Source: Nematostella vectensis
Taxonomy: Eukaryota > Cnidaria > Anthozoa > Actiniaria > Edwardsiidae
NCBI RefSeq assembly: GCF_932526225.1
Contig: NC_064041.1
Coordinates: 3,176,699 to 3,236,698, forward strand
Reading direction: 5' to 3'
Length of the DNA: 60,000 nucleotides
The position numbers and the translations under genes are program-made. The first letter of the stretch is position 1; each line of letters starts with the position of its first letter. Below the pieces are notes generated by a model, which was not told the DNA's origin, did not search any database, and saw only the letters and a list, made by a program, of their open reading frames with translations. This document shows, one piece after another, positions 40,501-52,500 of the stretch.

Positions 40501-43500
40501 TAACTATCTTAAATAAAGAGCCTCTTAAGATTAATATTCGTTCACTGGTGAGTTTATTCTTGACTTCATAGACAAATGTTTAAAAACATTCACAGTTGTT
40601 AAAGAAACCAAAAACGCCAAAGAAGATTGCATTGGTCCATTTATAAATTTCACTCGGCTGGAGAACTAAGGACACAAATAAGAAACTAAAAATTTGTTGC
40701 AAAGCGCGAATAACCACAACAAATTGCAATAATAACTTTTACAAAACGCGAAACTCGTTTACATGGTGAGCGCATGTTTTTTTAGCATGGACACAAATGG
40801 GCCCCATGCTAAGCTGGTAAAAGCAGCTTATAAATTCTAATTATCATCAAAAAGATCGCCCGTTAGTTTTAAGTGTTGGCTCATTAGAGATCACGACAAA
40901 CGTATAGACCCGCCGTAGATCTGAGAAATCTACAGGTCCGTTAATTCTCCTGCTTTCAAGAAAATACTCATGCTTAAGGTATGTTAATAATTTGTGGGGT
41001 GTCGATAACATTGCGTTCTCTAGAAATTTATGCATAATGGAAGCTAAAAACAATAATGCAAAATAGAAAGCTAGAAATAATATGGGACGACAAATTTAAA
41101 CGGAGTAAAATAATCGACGTTTTATGTAAACCGTTCAACAAAATCATGTACATTTTATAACATTTGTGCTTTACTATATCGTGGTTATTCATTATATCAA
41201 AATACACGGCGAAGCTTGAAAAAAGAGTAACATACACTCACCCATCGTTAATAATTGTAAGAAATGCAGCAATTTGTTTTGAAGATGATGATACATTTTT
41301 CATATACCTATCGAAGACACGAATCTACCCGTAAAATAGGAACCCGGTATCAGGGAGCTACAGTGAGCTGACCTTCAGACCTAGCCTGATGTAGCCAAAG
41401 GGTGAACCCCGGTTGTTGATACATTGCAAATAATCAATATGTTAGAAGAACATGCAAGAGCTCTATATTAACATCAGCAAAATACATCGGCTTTAATAAA
41501 AACATTTCAAAAGGCGTTAGAAACAAAATAGTAGAAATAGATTGATTTACACCAAGTTCCTCAACAAGGGAGTCGAAGGAAGGGAGGAAGTACGTTGAAT
41601 AATGTTGGGTAAGGGACATGGGACTGGTTACGTACTGGAAGTACGTTGAATAATGTTGGGTAAGGGACATGGGACTAGTTACGTACTGGAAGTACGTTAA
41701 ATAATGTTGGGTAAGGGACATGGGACTAGTTACGTACTGGAAGTACGTTAAATAATGTTGGGTAAGGGACATTGCACTAGTTACGTACTGGAAGTACGTT
41801 GAATAATGTTGGGTAAGGGACATTGCACTAGTTACGTACTGGAAGTACGTTAAATAATGTTGGGTAAGGGACATGGGACTGGTTACGTACTGGAAGTACG
41901 TTGAATAATGTTGGGTAAGGGACATTGCACTAGTTACGTACTGGAAGTACGTTGAATAATGTTGGGTAAGGGACATGGGACTGGTTACGTACTGGAAGTA
42001 CGTTAAATAATGTTGGGTAAGGGACATTGCACTAGTTACGTACTGGAAGTACGTTGAATAATGTTGGGTAAGGGACATGGGACTGGTTACGTACTGGAAG
42101 TACGTTGAATAATGTTGGGTAAGGGACATTGCACTAGTTACGTACTGGAAGTACGTTAAATAATGTTGGGTAAGGGACATGGGACTGGTTACGTACTGGA
42201 AGTACGTTGAATAATGTTGGGTAAGGGACATTGCACTAGTTACGTACTGGAAGTACGTTGAATAATGTTGGGTAAGGGACATGGGACTGGTTACGTACCT
42301 GGAAGTACGTTGAATAGTGTTGGGTAAGGGACATGGGACTGGTTACGTACTGGAAGTACGTTGAATAATGTTGGGTAAGGGACATTGCACTAGTTACGTA
42401 CTGGAAGTACGTTGAATAATGTTGGGTAAGGGACATGGGACTGGTTACGTACCTGGAAGTACGTTGAATAGTGTTGGGTAAGCTCTCTACAGACGTAATG
42501 GAAAACCACGCTTTCGCTCTCACGACTTCCGTGAAGAAACCCATAGCCATCCCTGAAGCTTCCTGACTTACTGCTGCAAAATAAAAACACAAAAACAACA
42601 AAGACTAAAAATGCCTGTTTCGAGTAATATGTAATGGCAAGGTTTCGAGTCACCAGTAATGTGAAGGTTTCGAGTGATTAGTAATAGCAAACTTTTGAGT
42701 GATTAGTAATGGCGAAGTTTCGAGTGATCAAAAATGGCGATGTTTCAAGTGATCAATAACGGCAAAGTTAGAGTGATCAGTAATGGCAAGATTTCGAGTT
42801 ATCAGTAATGGAAGAGTTTCGAGTGATCAGTAATAACAAAGTTTTGCGTGATTAGGAATGGCAAAGTTTTGATTGATCAGTTGTTTTCAAAGTTTCGAGT
42901 GATCAATAATGGCAAAGTCTCAAGTGATCAGCAATGAAGCACGGTTTACTAAACGATTAATCATTATAGGGAAGATGGAATTTAGCCGAAAAACACACAA
43001 GTGTTTATGGTTCTCCTACTATATATCTGTTGTTAATAAAAAAAATATCCCAAATATTTGCGAAAAGCGTGCCGCGTAGTTTAATATGCCTATTAAATCA
43101 ACGAATTTATCCGAAAATTACGTATTGACTCACGCATTGGACCTAGGGAATGTTGCTAATCGAAGCGATCAAGCAAACCAATTTATCTACCCTCTTCTAC
43201 TTCTTGCTATTTAAGCATCCATTAAAATAATTGCTACACTCTCAAAACGAGAGAAGGTATATTTTTTAAATCGTCATTACTGTTTCGGCGTGCCAGTGAA
43301 ACTAAGTCACAGAACTAAGTCGCAATACAAACCAAACAGAACACTCCATGGGTCTTATAGCCCACCCACTCACCACCCACCCAGCTTTGTTTTTGTTATT
43401 AAAATCATATATTGAGATAATGAATGAGGCAAAAAGCGGCTTTTGTTGATGTTAATGCTATCAAACAGTCAGCATCACAATGATCCAATGATGTAGTTCG

Positions 43501-46500
43501 GCCGTAAGCTCCTGAATGTAACAGCTTTTGTTCCGAGCGACAGGAGGTCCCACTAAGGTCTAACTCCAAAAAAAAAAGAATCATAACAGAAGAGTAGAAA
43601 AATCTTGTTTATTATCATAGTGTATTTAAAATATTTTGCTTTTACTTGTTCTAAGTAAAATCTTAATTTCCGCTAAATTCGATTCAGCTGTACAGCATCA
43701 ATATTGTTAACAATCAAATGAAGTGTTCTTAGGTTATAAACACGGTTTTCTGACGTCATATGTTTTCAATTAGTAACTCACCTGGTGATCAAAATAAATT
43801 GATTTGTTACAGAACTGGATATAACATCGCTCGCTAAAGCTATCAATTTTGCACATGGATTCATCATATGTACAGTACCCACGTAAGTGAACTGGCACTA
43901 AGCATTCTAACTTCCAGTTTATGCACATGGTAAACAAAATATAACTTATACTAACATCGTAAATGTGAATCCTGCAGAAAGTCCCTCAGCAACAGAGCGC
44001 AAAATGCTATGAAACAGCTCTTTCTATGGATTACTTGAGTGGCAAAAGAAAGGGGATCGGTAATATCGATTATATTGGACCAGCTCTTCCAGCACATGTG
44101 AGATCAGGGCAGACACACTTGACTATTGCTCTGTCAGCTCAGCTACAAAAGCGTCTAATTTCTAGTTGCGGCTGGGCATTCTTAATTTCTTACATTTCTT
44201 TCTTAAATTTCCGTGCATATAAAAATATAGAAATGCATATAAAAATGCCCAAAAAAGTAACGGAAATGATAAAAAGCGATGAACATGATTTGATTCTGCG
44301 TGTACGCATCATACTAACAAAAGAATATTTGGCTGCTATTTGAGCATCGACATGTTTTTGCATGTTCTTAGGATTTGGTGAAATCTCAGGCTCGTCGTTC
44401 CTTTAAAAAAAGGTTCTTTATAAGGAAAGATGGTAGATCACTAACCGTACATTACAAGCCGAATGATTGCGAGCTAAAACTTTAATGTTAGTGAGAATGA
44501 GAATTAAGGATGAAAATGCAATATTAAGCCCCAAACAATGGAAAAAAGACTTGTATAATTCAGTATAAGAACTGTAGAATAGCCAAATGCTATTTTGCAG
44601 TTACCTACAAATTACTAGACACAGGAACTCAAGATTCTCACTTAAGTCGTATGCCGTTTTTCCGCAATAGGCTTTCGGGTAATCCTGAGAGTGTTTGTGC
44701 CCTGGAGAAGTCGATAAGCGTAACTCTGGTAACTTTAGACAAGAACAATAAAATTGCTGCTACAGGTTGTCGGAAAATTGCTAAATTTATCAAATCATAA
44801 TTTCAACAAGGATAAAACAAAGTTATAATGCACATTTTTAAAGATCGTTTAATACCGCTCATTATAGCTAACGATCCTAAAAACGGCGAAATTTTAGATC
44901 TGGAGCTAGCTCAAAACAACATAAAATGCACAAATGATGAGTTATTCTGTCCATCAACAAAAATATGTTACACAATCACAATTTAAAAAATTCAAGTTTC
45001 ATAGAAAACTGCTGTTTATATTGCATTTTCCCATTCAATTGTCTGCATTTTCCAGAGAAACTTCGAAACTTCGGGTATGTTTAAGGGCATGCACCCCCAC
45101 GTTTTGTATTTCAATTCCTGGGTTTTGCTTGAAAAAGTAATGCTCCGTACGGGAATTCAGGGGATTTGGAACAACCCTGGAATTCAACCGAAGGTCCGCT
45201 CCAATAATGACGTATTACCAATGCGAGCTAGGACGAGACAGCGATTCGCTAAATGGGTATACGAGTCTCCGCTGAAAACTTTAGTTAAGGCCTCTCGCGG
45301 GAAACTGTTTTCACAAATTCGTTCAAATTGCAACCCGTTTAGTATCCCCTTCAAAGCGTGCGATCGATCTGATCTGTTGCGAATATAATCACCAATAATG
45401 ATCAGTTAGAAATTGGCAATTCGATATTAGCATGAAAACGATTCCGTGGTCCGCTTGTCATATAAGACATCAAATTGGAATGACCTCATATACACAAAAT
45501 GAAGTGGTTTGCAACTACAGTTATTTTTATATTTTGTACCAACCCCATAAACTGCGATTTCATTTGCACAAGCATGGCGAGTCACCGATTAATAATATCT
45601 CATTTTTTTAATGAATTTGCAAACAAAAAGTATTGGTATTTTCGAAAAAGATCAGATTAGATCGAAGGGGCTTCTAAACGGTTTTCAATTTGAACGAATT
45701 AAAAAAAATACCCGCGAGAGGCCTTAAAGGTTTGTCCGCGATATGTTCATCCTGAACAATTACAACAATTATAACAATTATACAATTATAACAGTAACAG
45801 TCCTATGCGGGCAAGGTTTTGATCCATCACAGTACAATGTAGTTTGGCCTAGTTCTTTCATACATGAGAACTTGAATTAGAGAAATCTGAAACAAGCACT
45901 CCAATAGGAATGAGAATTCCACCTGCGGTCGCATTGAATGCGGCTCATGGATAACTACGGCCACAGGTAGCCTGAGGCAATGAGTTATGTGAACCAATCG
46001 GCTTATTGACAGTTTTAGAAAGAACATATGAGTTATTTCTTTATAATAGAATTTGTAAAGACTAAAATGTAATAAACTCCATCCAACTTGATGAACTACT
46101 TGTAGTAGTCTCCTTTTCATACGTTTAGGCGATCTAGAGCCCAACTGGGGCCGTTTTAGCGCGGCTCTGTGAAATTTGGAATCCCCCCTATAGTAGTAAT
46201 ATGTTTTTTTTAACGCTCAATAAGCCTGCTTAGGCTAGCTGTGATACGACATTTGAAGTTCTCCTAATTATGTTATTATCTCTAATGGAGCCATTTGGAA
46301 AAGTGGTGATTATATAGTTTCGATAGGCAGGTTAAAGAAATTTTAATATCCACTAATCAACCCTTGGTTATTGTTTTTTTTTTTTTTTGTTTGTTTAGAT
46401 CTTCGAATCTTGTGATCCGTGCTAAGGGGAGAAGGATGACACCGACAAGGCTTGTAGTTGTTCTGATGGTGGGGTTTTTGTGTTACCGATGTACCGCGAC

Positions 46501-49500
46501 TGACTCATATGTAGACTGGGACGAGAGCAGAGAACAAGTTCAGCAGAAACTCAAGAAGGAGGGAAATGAAATCACAGAAAAAAAATTGCGCATTCAACAA
46601 AAAGAGCAAGAAACGGACTACAAAGATGATGCGGAAAGGCAGAGAAAACACCCGGAAGAAACAGGGTACAAAGAAGAAGAAAAGGGAAAGATTGATCGAA
46701 AAACGGAGACAGGCTACAAACGAGACAACGTAGTTGGCGAAGGACACACTAAAAAACAGCGGCTTCTAGATTGGGTTACTGGCAAACTAGCTAGTATCAG
46801 CGGTGTATACTACACTTCTAGTCAACAAGACCAAGTGAAGAATCCGAAAACAAGAACAGAAATGAAACGTGGAAACGAGAATGAAATAGAATACAGCAGT
46901 AAGACGATTCGCGCAAGGTCTCTGCTCGTATTTCATTCCCCGAGGATAATCGTACGACGAGAAGCTACACCCGAACCCGAAAGCACCTCCGAACCAGAAC
47001 CCGAAACAATTACGGAGCCCGAAGGTAGTCCGAATGGAACGTCGGAGCCCGAGCCGGAATTGTGGCCCGAGCCAGAGCCCGAATGGGATGCAGCTAAGCA
47101 GGAGTGGCGTGCGGCCTGGCCCGCCCACGTGATCGGGTTCGCTGTAATTTTTGGCGTATTGGCCGTGGTGAGTCTCGGCGAACTGGTGCGAGTCCACGTG
47201 TCAAGCCAAAGGAAGCCCGCGCTTAAGATTAGCCTCTTGGTAATGATCTCAGTTTTCTGTTTCATGCGTACTATCGCACTGTCAGTCAACGCGTACAACT
47301 CCTCCGACAGCGTCAATCACACGTTCATCCGCATCATCTTCTCACTCGGTCATCCCTGCATCATCTCCGCCATAAGTCTACTACTACTGGTCTTGATTGA
47401 CACCACCAAAATGAACGTAGCTCCGCCCACATTCCAGCGCGTGCACGTGATCGTCGCGGTGGTAGTCGTGCACGTGGTACTCGTCTTCGTCACGGATTTC
47501 GTAGTCGGATATTACGCAAAAAGCAAAGTGCTGATCCTCCTTTGCCAAATATATTATATCATTACCGGTCTATCACTGTCTATCGGGTACGCTCGAGTCG
47601 GCTGGAAGATACACCATAACTCTGCAGCGAACATTAGCCAAGATAATAAGATGCAGAAACTTAAAATCAGCATCGCCACCGCGTCCGTGATCGGCGTTCT
47701 AATTGTAGCGCTCACTATCTATGGGGCCGCGGGGGTCTTCGGGATATACTCTGACGTCACATACGTGTCCGCGTGGCCCTGGTGGGGATTCCAGACTGCG
47801 CAGCGCATGCTTGAGGTTGGCATGGTGATACTTCTGCTGTTTATGAATATTCGTACCGCGGGCTCAAGAGCCGGATTCGTGACGTCATGGAAGAGGCGTT
47901 TGTTCGGCGCTAACAAGGTGCTTCCCCATACAAATACTACTACCGTCCAATCGATGACTACATAAACCGATAATACAGGACATGTGCTAACAGATCACGT
48001 GACTTTTTGGGTGGCAAACTAGCGCGTGCTCAGCTTTTTGGCGGCAAAATAATCACGACAAAAAGCAATAGCGCTTACGAATAAAGTCAGAATGTTTATT
48101 TTTACTTCTATTTTTTTTTTGTCGTTCTCTGTCGCGACGGGCGCAATCATTTTTATTTTTATTTTGGCTTAAATTTGCAACTTAAAAGGTCACGTGACAT
48201 TTTAGCGCAAGTCCCCTATTATGGTACAATGCTGATGCTTTTATGTAACAGTCCACTGATGTAATCTTATCACAAATTTCATTCATATGGAATTACTAGC
48301 ACAAGTGATGGGAAGTGCTAAAAAGGTTGCTAAAGAAAGTATGATAATCTTAAAAAAATTAACAAATGTATGCATGTAAACCGAAAGTTACATAAACAAA
48401 CTTTCGATAAAGGTATATTATAGCCATACCTGTCAAAGTTTGGAAGACGGGGATTACAGAGACGTGCTTCTCGCAACAGCTCGAAGATCCTGTCCTTGTA
48501 CTAAGAACAATAAATAATTAATACTTGGTTAATTTATTATCAATGCATAATAAAGTGGAATAATAGTAATAATCAAGCAATCAGCTTTTCCAAATTTTTA
48601 GCCTTTCAAACTCAACCCCACCCTCACCTCGTTCCATATCCCACTCGCTTCTTCCCCTGACCCCATTCCTCATTCCCTTTGAACCCTATCCTGCGACCAT
48701 TACTCCTCTTACTTTAGCCCCACCATAAGCCCATTAATTATACCCCTTCAGCCCCACCCTAAACCCATTCCTGATACCTCTTGAACCCCTCCCTGTGCCC
48801 ATCACTTTCGATTCCTTATTCCTATGCTTGTCCCCTATGTACCACTTCTTTTTAATCCTCTTATCCTCCCTATGTCTTCGTGTTTTCCCCTTACAGATCT
48901 TACGAGCCCTCTCCTTAAACCAATGATGGTCACCTATCTGACCCAATAAGGTAGACGATTTTCTCATCACTCATTCCTTTCCCTACAACTCTCTAGACAA
49001 TAATGTTATATCATTGACATTTACTAGAGATTTACTTGTTGTCCCTAGCCCTGCAGTACAATCCAGTGGTCCATTCCCCTGGTCATTACCATAAACCATC
49101 ATGATCAACCTTGTTGAAGCCTTCTCTCGGCCCTTTCCTTGTTCTAGCTCTTATTCACTTACCCTAATCTCCTCAACATAGTGCCAATCCGCAAGGTCAT
49201 CATCTGGGGTTAAGCATAAACAACATGAAATAATGAGAGACTTCATATGGCTATTCTGTTTATGAATTTTACCTTTGATAGGTATTTTTTTTCTGTTTAT
49301 ATTGTTTACCTTTGATAGGTATTTGTTTTCTGTTTATATTGTTTACCTTTGAGAGGTATTTGTTTTCTGTTTATATTGTTTACCTTTGAGAGGTATTTGA
49401 ATGCTTCCTTGAATAAGACTAATGACTTCACACTTTAGTCTGCTCACTTCCACTTCAAGCTCTCGAATACTGAAAAAGATATTATACGTGGTCAATAGAC

Positions 49501-52500
49501 AGATGACCTAAAATGGGACAGATAGATGGGCGGATAGATGGACGGCTGGACAGACAGAAAAATACAACAACAGCCTGACAAACAGACAAACATACTCATT
49601 AAAGATCACACTTACATTTTCTGTTGCTGCAACGTCAGCGCTTCTTTCATACTCTCAAGATCCCGTGTTAAGAAATGGGATTGCAGCTTGATAGAACTAC
49701 CATTTTCACTCCATCTCTCCTTCGGCGCCAACCCTGTACTGTCCCTCTCCCTCTCGGGACTAGCACTGCCAGCTTTGCCATCATCGTCAACAAGAGAAGC
49801 GGCAGACATGGGGCTTATGTCACGTGACTCATACCTTGCGTTACTAAAATCTTGGGACTCGATTGGGTTATCAGGCGTGTTGCGTGACTTGGCAAAACTG
49901 GAGCATGTTGACTGAACTACTCCTTGGCAGGCATTGTGTGACTCTGATCTTTCTTTAGGGCTGTCTTGTGATAGAATTTTTCCATGTTGTAAGCGGGGTG
50001 TTTTTACTTGAACTTCGTCTTCTCGTAACGCAATTCCCGTAATTTTCTCCTCAATACTTTCAATTGGATTTCTCTGTGTTGTGTCGAGTTCTATACTCTG
50101 ATTGGCTCGCCCTTGAGGAGCCTCTATGACACGTGACTCAATAGGAGTACCACGTGAGGTGGGAAGGCTGACAATATTACTTGGTAAGGGAGACTGATCG
50201 TCATCGACAGCTTGGACACAGGGATACCGCATATCAAGGGTATCGTCAGACAAATCTAATGCAAGAGTTGAGAACGTCAGGAGAATCAAAACAAGGGAAC
50301 ACACTATAAACAAGGATATCTTCACTTCATTTGCGTTGTGCAAATTAAATTAACCCAATGACTCCTGGGTATGTTTTTTTCAAGAAAAATCTACAAATAA
50401 ATATCCCCGTTTTTGAACGCCTGTCAAAATCGTCAAAGTAAAATAGTAATGAAACTAGTCAACATGTCCTCAGCTTTCAAAAAGAGCTATGCAGCCCGTT
50501 CTTCAAATTACCGATAACAAAGTTTGGGGTTAAATTGCTGATTTAACCCCAAACTCATGGATGTTTTACAAGTAAAGGTGGAGAATTTGACATTGTCTCT
50601 TGTGGCCATGGAAATGGACCTGGAGGATCATAATAATGGTATTTACTTGTGTTTTGAGTTGTGTTGGCCCCCCTCGCATCCGCTCTGTGCTCGTCAGGCT
50701 AAGCGGCTTCAACACCGCCTAGCACACAGAGCTATGTTTGCTAATCCTTTTTTATTGTGTGGTATCTTGAGTCATTTGTTAAAGGTCAAATATATGGGTG
50801 TTTCTTACCACCGATTTGACTGTAAGGTTTTTTCCAGCAGCTTGGTTTGATGCATACCTTCAAGACCACCCCTTGGACTGAATGTATGAGTATCTTAATC
50901 TTGTTTCTTTCACGATTTTTTTGGCTTATGGGACCTTTTCACGGCCGGTAAAGGCCGGTCAGGGGCAAATGGAACAATGCATCTCTGATTGTGATGCAAA
51001 CGCTGTCTTTTTTTTAGGGGAGGGGGGGGGTAGGAGGAACACAATTGGATTAAACTGTATTCATTCTCGAGCCGCTTGCGTGTTATTACCTCTTTTAGCT
51101 CTACTTAATGCAGCCCCGTCCACTCGCGAACAGCAAGTCACGGAGACATCTTCGGGATGTTGGTGCCATGCCAGGGCTTCGGCTTCTCTTTTTAATTCGA
51201 CGAAACCATCGATACTGCTTTCTTTGATGTGACCAGATTCAACGAAGTCTCCGGCAATAATATTTTCAGCTAAACTTTGCACATTCTCTACACGATCGCT
51301 ACCATGTCTCGATCCAGTCTCTCTTTTAATACTTTCCAATTTAGTTTTGTCATGTCGGGATCCAGGTTTTGCGAGTTTACATGACTGTCCCAAACCAGTC
51401 TTTAAATAATCGCGATCATCCCGTCTTAGCCCAGACTCAGTCTCCGCGCAAGTGAAACCCTGTCTCACTCCAGTCTTCAAGACTTCATTGATGTCAGGCA
51501 TCTCCCATTCCAGTCCCATAGTGTCGCACGCCTTATCAGCCATGGTAATCTTCTAGGAAAGGTAAAAACAGGGAAAGAGTTAGACAAGATAGGGCAAAAA
51601 ATAATTAAATAGTTTTTGTTTTAGATTTCTATATATTCTGTTTCTAAATATCCCTAAAACGTTTGGCACAACAGTTATATTAGTTTGTTTTCTCGCCAAA
51701 TACATAAGGTTCCTTTTGGTAGAAGTGTGAACTAGAGGTCCCATGTGTTTGATTCTCGCCCTATACATAAGGTCCCTTTCGATAGAAGTTTGAGCCAGAG
51801 GTCCTATGTGTTTGTTTTCTCGCCCTATACATAACGTCCCTTTCGATAGAAGTTTAAGCCAGAGGTCCTATGTGTTTGTTTTCTCGCCCTATACATAAGG
51901 TCCCTTTTGATAGAAGTTTGAGCCAGAGGTCCATGTGTTTGTTTTCTCGCCCTATACATAACGTCCCTTTTGATAGAAGTTTGAGCCAGAGGTCCTATGT
52001 GTTTGTTTTCTCGCCCTATACATAAGGTCCCTTTTGATAGAAGTTTGAGCCAGAGGTCCATGTGTTTGTTTTCTCGCCCTATACATAACGTCCCTTTCGA
52101 TAGAAGTTTGAGCCAGAGGTCCTATGTGTTTGTTTTCTCGCCCTATACACAATGTCCCTTTTAATAGAAGTGTCAGCCAGAGGTCCTACCTGTGTCTGTG
52201 TCTGTGACGTCTGTTTCTCAGGAACAGGCGACAAGCTGCTGACATGGTCAGCGTCTTCACTACCTAACGTCAGGGACCGGTCAAACCGGTTTTCTAAGCG
52301 CTCCCGTCCTGTTGCAGGTTTGGAGCTCTGGACGGGAAAAGACTGGCTCGAGGAATCTATAAAGAATATTATTCTATTATTTTTCTCATCAATTCTTACA
52401 CTCTTTTTATGAAAAATTATGAAACCAATTTGTCTTTTATTTCAATTTGTTTGTTAAACATTTTACCCCCAGAATTTCGCGACTTCATTTATGGCGGGAA

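Noticed and set aside
41434-42282. 282-codon frame of MSLTQHYSTYFQYVTSP repeats
   Set aside because: It is the 51-bp array. Only the first copy, at exon 14, is likely coding.
44026-44343. 105-codon open frame
   Set aside because: No domain, no splice context, AT-rich codons; likely chance.
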